Shown: positions 8,482 through 20,626, counted from the first letter of the stretch. The stretch is DNA of 64,000 bases from Parietichytrium sp. I65-24A (GCA_012862575.1 BLSF01000011.1:681372-745371), one strand, 5' to 3'. Notes: a model not told the origin generated them from the sequence alone. Numbers and translations: made by a program.

Positions 8482-11400
8482 CTTATCTTCCCTGTGCCTT
8501 GATCTCGCTGCCTGCCCTTATCTCTTTTCACCACCGCCGCTTCAGTCCAAGTCAACCAGTCAACCCAGCTACTGTCCCGCTGCTCCAGCTGCGTGCATTC
8601 CTTTCCGCCGAGCCTTTATTTATGAACCGCCACCGCACGCACACAACTACACACAGTTCGACAAAGGCCTTGCCACTCTGCTGTCTCTGCTGTCTCTGCT
8701 GCCGCGAGGAGAGAGAAGGGTATAAGGGTTTGTTCTCTGTTCTGCTGTTCTGCTGTTCTGCTTTGCTTTGCTTTGCTTTCCCTGATTTCAATTTCTTCTC
8801 CAAACTGACTTGACTGTCACCAAAACTCAAAAGCCTTTCACTTTCTTTTACATCCTGTTACCCTCTCGTGTGCTGCGCCTATGTGTCTATAAGCTAGTGA
8901 AGAGAGAGAGAGAGAGAGAGAGAGAGGATATCTGAGATGAGCATTTGCATATCGGCGTCCGCAACTCCAGAGAGAGAGAGAGAGTGAGTGGGATATTGAG
9001 AAAGTGAGAGAGTGAGTTAGTGAGAGAGGAGAAGCAGCATCGGTTTTTTGCTCCTTTCGTGTTTGACAGTAACATTGCACTCTCGTCTGCTCTACTGCTA
9101 TTGACGTTGGCGTTGGCGTTGATGTTGAGGTAGAGAGGTGGAGAGAGGAGAGAGGAGAGAGGAGAGAGGTATGGCTCAGTATACTCACTAACTCACTCAC
9201 TCACAAGTGAAGTGTGCCACTTGTGGAAGGCGAATAAATTCGGAGGTCCATCGACGCTCGAGTCCCAGAATGTCTGAACAGAATTCAGAACTCAGATTTT
9301 TACAACTCAAGCTTTCGATCACGCTTGCATGTGCTTGTGCCGGCCAGTAACTTTCCAAAATGATTTAATTAATAAATGCTACAACAAACAAAACAGGGAG
9401 AGAGATTGAGATTCTCTTGAGTCAGCAAATAGAGTTTTCAGTCAGTTTTGATTGGCTCGTGAGAAAAAGGCGATGCGAGCTGGAGTTTCGTGCTCTCTTC
9501 TGCACACTCTGAAATCTCCAAGTAAATATATTTACAGTTAATGCCCATCCCCATCCGGCCACTCAAGCGTACCGTATATTAGTGTTTAGGCTATTTCAGT
9601 CATAGGCCGTTGGGGGGTTTGCAATGCATTCAGCGTCACAGTCACTGCATCGTGTGTGGCGATGGCCTAGCGGAGGAGGTATGTCCGGCTGATAAGACTA
9701 GTGTTGTACGTTTTTGTGTAGATACGGGTTAGTTTCGCACGTTGGCACCTGACAAGTGGTCGCGATGAGTCTGGTGGGCGGCTCTCCCAAGAGTTTCGCA
9801 GTTCGGAAATTGGTCTGCTAAGCATTGAGGTAACGTTTGTTAGAGATGCTCTATGGAGAGAAGTGATCGGCGCTTGGAAGGGAGATTGGCAAAAGGTCGA
9901 TTGGCTGATTGGACCAACCAGCTCTTTCTAGCTCGCTAATGTAATCTACTATATTCTGTAGCAATATGGGACGATCGAAGCACGCGTCATTATTGCCGTT
10001 GGTATCTACTTCTATGTCAACCCAGGAGTCACCGCTGACTTTCTTTGCTAGGCATAACTCTCCATAAGAACTTCTCTTTTAAGAATATCGCTAAACAATC
10101 CTACCCCAACGCGTTCCGAATTTACGTGCAGGGTGTGGCTGCGAATCGCAAATTACAGTTCCACCATATATCACTATTATGCTTAACTCAATATCGTGCA
10201 TGTATACAGTGCCCGCAGCTGATCCAGTGGGACACATTTCGCTGACGAATTGGCGGGTGGGCGCAGTGCAATGAAAGGCCCTTTTAGATAAAAAGAACAG
10301 GAGTAATTTGAGTTGTGCTATCATATCACATGCATCACATCAAGATTTCTTTTGAATTTTGATCAATCTTGATTTCTCAAATGGAGAAAAGTCATCAATT
10401 TTTTTATCCCACAGCCGATTCATCCTTTGCAGTGTTTGCGTTTTTCTAGAACTAGTGGCGAAGAAGCGGGTGAACGTGTCGCCGCAAGTCGATTTGACGC
10501 GCCAAAATCTCCTTCCTTCGTTTGGGCGAGCCTTTAGATGAGGCTATCGTCGAAGCGATTGAGGCTGGTGAGTCTGTGGGTGCCCATGGTGCCCCCGTCG
10601 CCCGCCCATTGCGCTCGACAAATCAATTCGCTCTTTGCTTGTGACAAGATTCTGGAGTCGCTGCTGTTTTGCAGTCTTTACAAAGATCCTTGCAATGAGA
10701 GACAAAGTACTGACTGTGAGAACTGAGTACTGGTGTCGCGCGGATCAAAACGGCGTCAAAGTCGTCCCTGACAGTGAGTGTCGTGATGCAGTTTGTCGTA
10801 TAGGCTCACGGGCTCTGTGAAAATTTGCGGCAGGGCGCGAGCGTGCCAATTGCGACATCGTTACTCAGCACTCGGGCGCAATACAATCGAGAGTGACACG
10901 AAGAATGGTGGGAATGAAGCTCTCTGCGCAGCGCGCATTGCCAGCGCACCGACCGCACTTGCTCTGGTGAGTTTCGTTTGCTGGCTCAAGCTCAGAAGGC
11001 TTGCGGACCCGGTCGATAGATAGATCGATGGATCAACAGTAAGCATCGCACGTGAAACCGACCAAACGCCACGATCAAGGGTTCTATTTTCTCTATTTTC
11101 TCTGCGATTGCAGACACGATCGACGACAACTTACAATTGCAACCCTCGGCCCCGAAAGTCCCTAAAGCAGCCGTCGAGTACCCAGTACTGTGCACAGAAG
11201 GAACTGCAAAACATGCGAGCTCTCGAGCGCACTGCTCTTCGTTTCAAGTCTACAGAATTCAGGCCGTTTTTAACTTTCAAAACAACAAAAGAACAACAAC
11301 AGCACTCAAAGCATAAAAACGAAAGACAAGCAAATTACTTCGTTTACGATGCCGAACAGAAAATGGAGAAACTTTGAGTACTGACTGTGAGTACCTATTT

Positions 11401-12304
11401 TTAGCAGCGCGTGGTTTCAGATTCTCGATTGGTTTTATCCGCGTGGTTGGTTTCTTCATTCATTTGAACATTCAAGTTGACAGTGAGCAAATTTCATCGC
11501 AGCGAAACGTCTTTAGAGATATCTCCTGGCTGCCTCGAACGCTTGAAAGGCCGAAAGGCTCGGCGGTTTCGAAACAGCTTTTAAGCTACATCTGTATCGG
11601 CTCTCCGCCAAATCTGTTCCGCAAGCATCGCATAGATACAACCTATTCCTGATAAGTGTGTCGCAGTAGCACTCTCTATCGTCGACTCTCCAGTACGAAA
11701 GTGTCCCTTAGACCTGGATCAGCACGTCTATCCACAAATCTCGCAATACATTAATATCATACATCAGTAAACTTACACCTATATTCGTCACCGCACATCT
11801 ACCCGTAGTTCATCTCTATAACCGTAAGCCCCCCTCTGTCTCGTCATCGAGACGTCCCAGTGACGTGACACAACCCGCGTGTACTCTAGCACTACACGAT
11901 TGCCGTAGATCCCCGGTACGAGCCCACAACGCAAGTGTACAGATGTGTACAGCAGAGTACGGCCGGATAGAGTGCACCCTAAGAAGGGACGCTCGTACAG
12001 TCAGTCAGCTATGGAGATAATGGAGATGAGCGACCTGACCAACCTGACCTCCTTCCCATTTCCTTACAATTCCTTTGGGAGAAAAAGAGAGAGAGCAAGC
12101 AAGCAGACGTCGCGGACGCACAGCTTTGCAATACAGCAGCAGGCATCTGACATTGGCAGTGGGATAGTGGGATTGCGTGATCCGAGGCAGTTTGTGAAGG
12201 ACACGAAAAGTGTTTAGAGTGTTCAGAGTGTATAGAGTTTGGAGGTGTGGAGAGCGTGGAAGCCAGTTTTGGTGTTTCGCGTTTTGTAAAAGGCGCCAGG
12301 CGTC
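8482..12304. other. Long divergent intergenic region with simple repeats
   Basis: About 3.8 kb between two divergent Golgi glycosyltransferase genes, presumably holding both promoters. It contains short ctgttctg and tttgc iterations near 8735-8780, (GA)n at 8899-8927 and again around 8970-9030, a gttggc iteration near 9107-9130, and scattered agtact words. I see no long codon-biased frame and no tRNA. Confidence 0.5.
8899..8927. repeat. (GA)n microsatellite
   Basis: An uninterrupted AG dinucleotide run of about 28 bases, upstream of the minus-strand glycosyltransferase gene. Confidence 0.9.
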
Positions 12305-14062
12305 ATGCACGCTTCGAGGAGGATGTCCATGGGGTCGGAAAGCGAGGATGGGTCGATTGGCAGCAAATTGCAAGCGCAGGGCAAGAAGCCGTGGGTGAGG
12401 TTTGTGGTCGTGCTGTGTGTCGTGCTCCTGGTGTGGAACGTGGAGGTTTTTTCCGGCACTTTCAATAGCCTCGGATCCGGCACCGTCAAGATGTTTAGCA
12501 AATTTGATGCTGCAATGAGGAATGCCACATCGGACATTATGGTCCGCTTTTCTGGAAGCGAGACCGTGATGGGCGACGATCCGGAGATGAGTGACAGCAC
12601 GGACGAGGAGACCACGCCAGAAGACGAAGATGCTCTTGACGTGGAGAAGGCGAACGCGAACGCGAATGCGAACGCGGATGATCAATTAGACGACAAGGAC
12701 GTGGAGGGCGACGCAAATGGTGAGGACGATGGCGATGGCGACGACGAGGAAGAGGCAGCTGAGGCGCTCGTCGTGGAGGAAGGAAGCAGCGCAGAGAAGG
12801 GCTCCAAGTTGTCAAAAGATGTCTTGTGCAAGGACTATGATAACCCGGCACTAGAGGAGAAACTTCTCTCCAAGTGCTCGTACTTCCTTCGCGAATTCGA
12901 CAGTTGGCGTGACCACGCATTGTCGACCGAGTCTAAGATTGTTTCCTGGCAGCAAAAGTCTGGTACAGGAGATCGACTGGCAGGCCTCGTGAGTGTGTTT
13001 TATTACGCACTGCGAGCTCAGAAAAAGCTGGAAATCAACTGGAGCGCTTTAGACGCAGTGTTCGAGCCATCTTGCTTTCTCAAGGATGTCATGTCTATAC
13101 ACGGTGAAGTGACGGCGACAAAGCCGGACAATGCTTCACCAAACTGCATCGAGCGGAGCTGTCCGGCAGCACGCAAGATGCGAGATATCTGCCCGAACGA
13201 AGACATGCACCTTGTTGACAAAGCCTCGGTGATTCGCGCCTGCTCGAGCGCGAAGGAGTGCAAAGGTATTGCTGCATTTAATGGAGAGGAGCCCACTCTT
13301 GCAGAAACCGTTGGATGCCCGATCCGACTTTTGATGGAACCACGCGAGTCGTTTATGAGCTCCAAGCTCCAATACTTTGTGGACGGCCAGGTGTACAACG
13401 GGACGATGCATGACGTCACGAAGCTCGTGAAGAAGTACAGGACCGTGGCGCTCCACTACAGAACAGGAGACGGAAACATGATTCATACCCACGCAGCGGG
13501 CGTATCTTCAACGAAGGTGAACCAAGCCGTTGGATGCATCGACAAGGTGGGCAAGTTTGTGGAGCGTCGCGACGATGATCCACGCCCGGTGAAGTGGATC
13601 ATCGCGAGCGACAACGAGAGGTTGCGTGCATACTTTCGCGACAACTTCCCAGATAAGGTAATACAGCTGCAGATTCATCCGGAGCATATCAGCAAAACCC
13701 ACTCGGGCGACAAGATTCACACCGCCATCAATATTTTCCAAGAGTTTTACTTGCTTGGCCTGGCGGACGAGCTCATCGCCACACATAGTCTCAACCGCAT
13801 GTCGGCATACAGCAAGTTTGCGTTCCTTTACAACCTCAAGTCAAGGTACTACGCCATCAAATTTAAGGGCCGCCACTGCTTCTACAAAGAGATGGACTAC
13901 GACGGAAACAACGGCGTTTTTCCTCACGAGTGTGCTGCAAACCCATTTGTAGGGGATTACAAGTCGGTTCCTCCGACAGAAGCTGGCGGTAAGCGGGGAA
14001 TCAAATACCTTCAGCCCAAAAAGCTCCCGCAGGACCATCTTATAACTCCAAAGTCTTTGTAG
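12305..14062 (+). CDS. Type II membrane fucosyltransferase-like glycosyltransferase
   Basis: 585 residues. An N-terminal cytosolic tail is followed by a membrane anchor (about residues 30-48, VRFVVVLCVVLLVW), then an acidic low-complexity stem (about 95-160, with ANANANAN and runs of Asp/Glu), then a luminal catalytic region. GDRLAGLVSVFYYAL (about 222-236) and the later VALHYRTGD (about 382) resemble the N-terminal GDRL/NRxxG motif and the HxRxGD loop of GT-B fucosyltransferases (NodZ, GT23, GT37 and POFUT-like folds). WIIASDNERLRAYF and NRMSAYSKFAFLYNL fit the donor-site half of such enzymes. Family membership is inferred from motif order; the linkage is unknown. The reading frame is intronless and ends in TAG. 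Confidence 0.7.
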   Translation: MHASRRMSMGSESEDGSIGSKLQAQGKKPWVRFVVVLCVVLLVWNVEVFSGTFNSLGSGTVKMFSKFDAAMRNATSDIMVRFSGSETVMGDDPEMSDSTDEETTPEDEDALDVEKANANANANADDQLDDKDVEGDANGEDDGDGDDEEEAAEALVVEEGSSAEKGSKLSKDVLCKDYDNPALEEKLLSKCSYFLREFDSWRDHALSTESKIVSWQQKSGTGDRLAGLVSVFYYALRAQKKLEINWSALDAVFEPSCFLKDVMSIHGEVTATKPDNASPNCIERSCPAARKMRDICPNEDMHLVDKASVIRACSSAKECKGIAAFNGEEPTLAETVGCPIRLLMEPRESFMSSKLQYFVDGQVYNGTMHDVTKLVKKYRTVALHYRTGDGNMIHTHAAGVSSTKVNQAVGCIDKVGKFVERRDDDPRPVKWIIASDNERLRAYFRDNFPDKVIQLQIHPEHISKTHSGDKIHTAINIFQEFYLLGLADELIATHSLNRMSAYSKFAFLYNLKSRYYAIKFKGRHCFYKEMDYDGNNGVFPHECAANPFVGDYKSVPPTEAGGKRGIKYLQPKKLPQDHLITPKSL

Positions 14063-15752
14063 GGTCTAGTATCGACATTCGTCGCTGTTAGTTGTGTAAC
14101 TTTTTTAAACGATAGAACTGTTTATGGGAACAAATTCTTCTATGTGTGAGCAAAGCCACGCATTTCTGAGCCGAGAGATAATGTTAAATTTACAATTAAT
14201 TTCGCCAAATTGCCTGTAAAAAACGTACTATTCTCTTCTTTAAAACGCAGGTTTCGGCGAGCGGGCTGCAGAGTGTAGCCAATCTCTATCCTTCGAGAGA
14301 GGGATCGATTAAAATGACAGTCGAGAGGAATGGAAGCTCATTGTATGCCAGGTAGTGGGCATTAACGAGCAAACCATCATGCCACACGCCTTTGCTCGTC
14401 TAGATTTCGTCAACGTGTGTTTTCTTATTCCTTATGTATAAGACTCAGAGCACAATCCTCCGAGGCCCTCAACGCGACTGTAATCAGGTCTACGCATGTG
14501 GCACACGGCTCTACATTGACGATCTGTGCACGGCTAGCCAACTGACTACAAAAATCAAGACCAAATTCCGAAAGCTCTCCGTCTCGCCCGCTCGCAGCCG
14601 CTCCTCTTCGTCACTTTGTCCCTTTGAGTAGCCCTCGACGAAGAAGCGGTCAGCAATCCGCCTCCAAATTCCGAACCGCTAAAGCATCCCTCCTCCCGAG
14701 CGCCACGGTACACATTGTCAGTTCCGTACCAGGCATCTTCAGATCAAAACGCTGATGCTTGCGTGCACGAAAGCTTCCCGATCTGCTAGCAAACTCCAAA
14801 CGATTACTTTCCAACGCGGCAGAGTCCACAACCTCCATGCCATTGGCCCACTCCCCTTTCCAGCTCACAGTTCCATCATTTCTTTGGTTTATTCTTTGGT
14901 TTACACATCCTTCGTTTCTTGAACATTTACAGTCTTCATTTTTGACTTGAGGAAACGAGTCCTCAAAACCGTGTCCAAAAAAATTCAAATTGATTTTGCT
15001 TTTTCAAGAGACGCATTTGCAAAGCTTTGCAAAGAAGGAAATAAAGAAAAATAAAGAAAAGGTGTGCACAGCGCACACCTCACACCGGCGGTTCTACCCA
15101 CATCACTAGTCATCCGCTACGGCCGAGACACTTTTACGGTATAAATTGAATGCCTCTTAACGAAATCACGCTAGAGTCAACGCCGTCCAGCTACAGTAGC
15201 AGTCGCTACCCCTTTATAGCAATCACTCATCCGCGTTGAATCTCTACTCTCTTTGGCACACACTCCACACTACTAATGGTCATTACCAAACGCCTTAGCT
15301 GCTCTCACCGCTGCTACTCCACCTCCAGCTAGCTAATACCATGCCGCAATCTAGATCATTAATGTATTGCTACCAATTACTATACACTCCATAATCTATG
15401 ATCCATGACCTGCGTTATCTGCGTTCAAGAAGCTCTGTACCGGTACCAACTTTGTGTAGTAGTAGATAGCAAGTGGACAGGAAGAGTACAGTGAGCGGAG
15501 AGAGAGAGAGAGCACTAAAATATTGTAATGGGAGAGAAGAGAGTGTGTCCCCGCACACGGGTCAGTGGGAAGAGAAGATAAGAGAAGAGAAGTTAAGAGA
15601 AGGAAGAAAGGAAGGAGGCCAAAGGGGAAAGTGAAGAGCGGCAGACACCTAACGCACAGAGCGTTGACTTTGACATTGATTTTGACATTGACTTTGGCGT
15701 TAACTTTGACTTTGACATTGGCGTTGACATTGGGGTGTGGACGAGGAGGAAG
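14063..15752. other. Intergenic region
   Basis: About 1.7 kb with no convincing gene. It ends in a TTGACATT/TTGACTTT iteration directly upstream of the next gene, and has a short (GA)n at about 15497-15511. A minus-strand frame at 14650-14988 is open but has no recognisable domain. Confidence 0.45.
15661..15735. repeat. TTGACATT/TTGGCGTT hexamer-like iteration
   Basis: A degenerate 6-bp-based tandem array (ttgaca, ttgatt, ttgact, ttggcg) lying immediately 5' of the ATG of the TPR gene, probably in its 5' untranslated leader. Confidence 0.75.
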
Positions 15753-18665
15753 ATGAGCAAGTCCGTGCGGAAGAGTTTGGCGGATGCCGCACGGAGGAGC
15801 ATGAAACGCGCGAGCTCCAAGCTGTTCGGGAAGGGCGCGCTGCTGCTGACAGAGGGACCGGCGGACAATGCTGTAGTGCGGTATCAAGGAGTGTCTGTGA
15901 GGTTTTTGAAGCAGCTGAAGGAAGACCTGGAGAATGTCGAGCTGGTCTCAGATGTGTCGTTGTTCACAGCCACGGAGGCGTTTCAGGTGCAGATGTCAGA
16001 CGGGTCTGTCGCGCATGTTCCCGCGGGATGTAGCGTGAGGGTGAAAAGGACTCTACCGAACGGTGTGCGCATCTGCAGAGCAGCGTTTGTCGGGCTGTTC
16101 AACGCTCCGAAAGGAGCACCCCTTGAGGCGAAACCGCGAGAAAAGTGGACAATCGAAGATGTGTGCGAGTACGTCGTTTTGGAAGACACCCGCGACACTA
16201 AATCGTTCTACCTGGACCTCATGGACGAGGCCGACGTTGGGAAGCATTTTCAAGGCGCCTTTTTAAGCCAGGCTCGCAAGAGCTGCTTCTCGGAGCTGGT
16301 CAACTCTCTTCTAGATTACTACAAAGACGAGGACATCGCCACCAAATTTGTCTGGTTTGACGTCTTCTGCGCAAATCAGCCTCTCTTGATGACTCAGGAC
16401 GTGGGATTGGCTCAAGGCGTGCAAAAAGAGCGCGAGCAGCTCCTGTCCGTTGGCCTTCACGACGCAATCGCGCAATTTGACGACCGGTTGATCTATTTCA
16501 ACTCGTGGATGAGCCCATACCCGATCCAACGCGCTTGGTGCGTGTGGGAGATTTTTGGCTGCGTCAAAAGTAACCGCCCTCTTGACATTCTTTACAAGCC
16601 TGGCGAGCAGGATGTGTTCATCCGAACTCTGCTTAATGACAGCGAGGAGGTGACGCGCCGTATCTCGAATCTGAGTCTGGAAAAAGCAGAGTGCTTCGTC
16701 AAGGCGGACAAAGACCAAATTGACCAAGCTGTGGAGAAGGAGGTCGGCTATCACACACTCAATGTCACCATCAATTCTCTGGTGCTTCGCTGGCTCCGAA
16801 TCTTCCTTGACCGGGCTATCGAAAGTGAGCGTTCCAAAGGAGACACCGACCATTTCGCAAAGGTATTATACGAAGCGGGGATTTTCATGAATGTCCAACT
16901 GGCTGAGCAGAAAGAGGCCATGAGTCTGCTGAAGGAAGCCAGAGACATGTTTGGCAAGGGAACGCCAGAGTACGCTTCAACCTTGCACCAGATCGGCAGA
17001 GTCCTGCAAGACATGGGAGAGTATGACGAAGCGCTGAACGAATACGAAGCCGCCCTCTCCCTGTTTGAAAAAGTTCACGGCGATGGCGAGAATGCCGACG
17101 CAGCAAAGGCCATGCATTCTATCGCTCGAATCTATCAAGACAAAGGAGAATATGACCTCTCCCTTGAAAAGTACGAGCAAGTGCTGGCTCTCAAAGAGAG
17201 GTTGGCCGGTAACAAAGAGAACATGGACGTGGCGAAGACAGTGTACCAGATGGCGCGTGTCTACCAAGACAAGGGAGACTTTGATGCTGCGCTGGAGCGC
17301 TACCGCGCAGTTTTAGCAATCCGAGACCAGTTGTTGGGTACAAGGGATCACCCTTTCACGGCAATCACGCTACATTCTATCGCTCGAGTTTTGCAGGATC
17401 GCGGGGACTACGACGCGGCGCTCGAACAATTCAAGGAAGTCCTCTTGATCAAGGAAAAGGCGTTCGGGGGCAGTGAGCATCCAGAGGTTGCCAAGACTGT
17501 TTATCAGATGGCAAGATGCTTGCAAGACAAGGGCGACTACTCTCAGTCTCTGGAGTACTTTAACGATGTACTACGTATTCGCGAGAACGCATTTGGCCCA
17601 GTGCACCCGGACGTCGGCAAAGTCCTTCACACCATCGCAAGGGTGCTGTACGATATGGGGGACTTTGACGCTTCATTGAAGCAATACGAAAGGGTGCTCG
17701 ATATTAAAGAGAAAGTGTACGGAGGAAAGGAGCACCCAGAATACGCTAAAACCTTGTACCAGGTGGGCCGAATATATCAGGACCAGGGGAATTTTGACAA
17801 GGCCCAAGAGATCTACAACGAAGTCATTCGCACTCGAACCAAGGCGTTTGGCACGCGCGACCATCCCGATGTCGCGAAACCGATGCACTCCTTGGGCCGT
17901 CTTGCGCAAGATAGAGGCGACTACGACACTGCCTTAACTCTTTTCGAGGAATCGCTGAAGTACAAGGTGCACGCGTACGGGACGAAGGAGCACTACGAAG
18001 CAGCCAAGACGGTTTACCAGATAGCGCGCGTGTGGCAGGAAAAGGGCCAGTACGACAAGGCTCTGAAACAGTTTGAAGGCGCTCTGGAGTTGTTTGACAA
18101 GATCTTTGACTCGAGAAGTCACCCGGACGCTGCAAAATGCGTTTTCGGGTACGCAAAAGCGTTGCAGGACAGCGGAGATTACAAGGCAGCTCTCAAGCAT
18201 TTTCAACAGGTATTGGAAGCCCGCGAGCGCGCGTATCCAGAGCGACTTCACCCGGACCTGGCACTCACGATGATTGCAATCGCCGACTGCCAAAACCACC
18301 TAAAGTCCAACAAGCCGCGTGAGACGCTGTTGCTCTTGAACGAGGCTGAGGGGATTCTAGATCGTAACAAGAGCGTCGAGAACACCGCCATCTTCTGCCA
18401 GATCCGCGGCGTTGCTCGCCGTCTCGATGGAAACTACGCCGAGTCGAAAGTGGACCTGCAAGATAGTGTTGACCTGAGACATCGCTTGAAGCAGCTGCCC
18501 GCGCATGTGCGCTTGCAAGAGGCGAAACTCGAGCTAGCTCTCACGCTGATCAAGCTCAAGGAGAAGAAGGAGGCAAAGCAGCTTCTAGACGGTCTTCACA
18601 AGCTGCGGAAAAAGTTGTACGGCCCCAATCATCCGCGCACCTTGGAGGTGCTGAGCTACTTATAA
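15753..18665 (+). CDS. HET/TIR-like domain plus TPR-repeat protein
   Basis: 970 residues. The first in-frame ATG is 15753; the open frame extends slightly further upstream but without an ATG. Residues about 130-340 resemble the HET/TIR-like module that precedes TPRs in many protist 'kinesin light chain-like' proteins: FVWFDVFCANQ (about 199), LIYFNSWMSPYPIQRAWCVW (about 246-265) and a helical tail. The usual SH-x-W start of this module appears here as LSQAR. Residues about 403-850 hold ten canonical TPRs of 42-44 residues (consensus xxxIARVxQDKGDYDxAL) and a decayed eleventh. Repeats alternate between a TVYQMAR class and an LHSIAR class. TPRs bind proteins or peptides. HET/TIR-like modules act in self/non-self or death signalling in some lineages, so a sensor-effector role is possible but inferred. 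Confidence 0.75.
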   Translation: MSKSVRKSLADAARRSMKRASSKLFGKGALLLTEGPADNAVVRYQGVSVRFLKQLKEDLENVELVSDVSLFTATEAFQVQMSDGSVAHVPAGCSVRVKRTLPNGVRICRAAFVGLFNAPKGAPLEAKPREKWTIEDVCEYVVLEDTRDTKSFYLDLMDEADVGKHFQGAFLSQARKSCFSELVNSLLDYYKDEDIATKFVWFDVFCANQPLLMTQDVGLAQGVQKEREQLLSVGLHDAIAQFDDRLIYFNSWMSPYPIQRAWCVWEIFGCVKSNRPLDILYKPGEQDVFIRTLLNDSEEVTRRISNLSLEKAECFVKADKDQIDQAVEKEVGYHTLNVTINSLVLRWLRIFLDRAIESERSKGDTDHFAKVLYEAGIFMNVQLAEQKEAMSLLKEARDMFGKGTPEYASTLHQIGRVLQDMGEYDEALNEYEAALSLFEKVHGDGENADAAKAMHSIARIYQDKGEYDLSLEKYEQVLALKERLAGNKENMDVAKTVYQMARVYQDKGDFDAALERYRAVLAIRDQLLGTRDHPFTAITLHSIARVLQDRGDYDAALEQFKEVLLIKEKAFGGSEHPEVAKTVYQMARCLQDKGDYSQSLEYFNDVLRIRENAFGPVHPDVGKVLHTIARVLYDMGDFDASLKQYERVLDIKEKVYGGKEHPEYAKTLYQVGRIYQDQGNFDKAQEIYNEVIRTRTKAFGTRDHPDVAKPMHSLGRLAQDRGDYDTALTLFEESLKYKVHAYGTKEHYEAAKTVYQIARVWQEKGQYDKALKQFEGALELFDKIFDSRSHPDAAKCVFGYAKALQDSGDYKAALKHFQQVLEARERAYPERLHPDLALTMIAIADCQNHLKSNKPRETLLLLNEAEGILDRNKSVENTAIFCQIRGVARRLDGNYAESKVDLQDSVDLRHRLKQLPAHVRLQEAKLELALTLIKLKEKKEAKQLLDGLHKLRKKLYGPNHPRTLEVLSYL

Positions 18666-20548
18666 CGTAAACAATCACGACGTCAAATCAGAAGGAGAAG
18701 AGGAAGCCCAAAACTCCGTACCTAATTTTACTTACCTGTTAATTAAAGAATTAATGTTAAATGCATTCTCAGAAAGACAAGGTTCTCATCGCTCTTCACA
18801 AATATTTATCTTTTACAAGCAATGAATACGTTGACAATCAAATTCGCTCGCTCTCGAATTCCTCGCGAGCTTTCGCCTCCGTCTGTGGCCCGCCTCCAAC
18901 CTTGGGGTTGGCCCAGAACAAGATCCTCTCCAACTCTCTCAACTCACTCCATGCTTCGATTCTCTCCCTGGCAAAATCTTCTGAAATTCTGATTCCATCT
19001 GGTTCCCATAATTCAACTGCGTACGAGTTACTTTTTTGGTTCAAAAGAAAGTAGGTTTCACGAATCTTCAATGAACATTGTTGAAAAACCAATCTTCCAT
19101 TGAGAAAGATTTTTCTTCACCTCCTCCTGGCCCAACGGTGAACCCTCTTCTCCTATAGGATCGTCTATATAGAAATAGAGGAGCGTGAAAGATCCATACT
19201 TACCATGGGGTGGGACAACCCTTGCCCGCCAACTCACAAGAGTGAGCAAGTCAAAAAAGGGAAAATAAACAAATGTTCTGTTCAAAAAGAATGAAAATAA
19301 TCATTTTCAGTGTACAGCTGCGACGCAAAACTTTCACACGGCATGCTCGAAGAAGAGTTCGCAGTGTTCGCAGACTCAAAGACTTGAAGACTCGCCGCCT
19401 GGGACACGCTGTTTGTCCGGACTCAATTGCCAGGCGAGAGAGAAGACAAACAGCCTGAGCTGGCCACAGTCAAAACGGACGTTGGGGTCTCACGCTAATC
19501 GTCCCTGCTCAGCGAATAGCGGTTGGCGCGCGAGTTGGGACGCAGAATTGCGCCAAGTTGGCCAAAGCGACCAGACTTGCAGGCGTTGGGAAAGCTAACA
19601 TCGAAGGATAGCGAAGGTGCTCTGCGTGCTCTCCGATCGATTCGATCGTTGTAGTTAGTACGAGTCGCGGGGCGGGAAGTCGCTCATTGTTTAATTAAAC
19701 AACGAAGTTGACGCACAGACCGCCGAATCAGTCCCACATCAATCAAGTGAGCGCTGTTGAGCGCGCATACTTTGCTTACTGTACGCCTCACTCAGCCTCC
19801 ACTTCGTAAGCACGTACAGCTGGTGGAAAAGATCTTAGGACCACGCCTGAGCGACTTGAGCGACAACTACATCTGCACCGGTAAATGATCCAATCAGGTC
19901 AATTAGAGCACAGCCGCTATATCACTGTCGACCGCTGTTGCAGCTCGCACGTGGATCGCAGACAGATCGCAGAAAGATTAATTAGAGCTTTTCGGAGCAA
20001 GTTCGTTTTCCTGTGTTTCCAAACCGTCAACGATGTCTAACCAACTGTGTTTCTTTCCTGTCGCGGTCGTTGGCGATGCTTGGTCATGCTTGGTCGATCG
20101 GGTTGGTCGTTTGCTTTCGCTTTCATCGGAGCTTGGACTCTTACTCCGTTGATTTCGTTATAATTCTAGAGGATTCACTGTCAATCTGGGACATTGCCTT
20201 TGCTCACTTGCGGGTCCGCTCAAAATGGACACTCTGATTCTTACCTCCCAAAAAAGGGCCCAGATTCTTAGTTTCCCAGCAGGTCTAAACTCTATGGCAA
20301 ACGTTCTATGGAGCGGAATAGAGCTGCCTTAGGCATCCGATCCGCCCATTAGGTGAGTGATTACGACTGCGTAAGGCTTGGCGCTACTCGAGAGCCCAAA
20401 CGTCTAGTAAGCCCCTCTCTTCCCCAATGCAACTTGTGAGTATGAAGAAGAGTGCCGAAGAGAGGCAGGCGCGCTGATTTGGCTTGCTGGTTTCATTCAA
20501 CTTATTTGATTGAGAGAACGATTGACAGCGAATGTTGAAAGTGAATGT

Positions 20549-20554
20549 TGATTG

Positions 20555-20590
<36 letters not shown>

Positions 20591-20610
20591 ATTGATTGAT
20601 TGATCGATTG
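20549..20610. repeat. (GATT)n-(GA)n-(GATT)n compound microsatellite
   Basis: A pure GA run of about 28 bases (20559-20587) flanked on both sides by gattgatt units. Confidence 0.9.
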
Positions 20611-20626
20611 TTTTAAAGAATGCCTT

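Noticed and set aside
9645-9725. tRNA-like D-arm (tggcctagcggagg) suggesting a tRNA gene
   Set aside because: No pairing acceptor or anticodon stem and no GGTTCGA-type T arm follows within range.
10500-10665. Possible short exon (GEPLDEAIVEAIEAG) ending at a GTGAGT
   Set aside because: Isolated, no partner exon or family match; chance is likely in 3.8 kb of non-coding DNA.
12005-12685. 226-codon minus-strand frame overlapping the start of the fucosyltransferase-like gene
   Set aside because: It is an antisense shadow of the low-complexity acidic stem and its leader.
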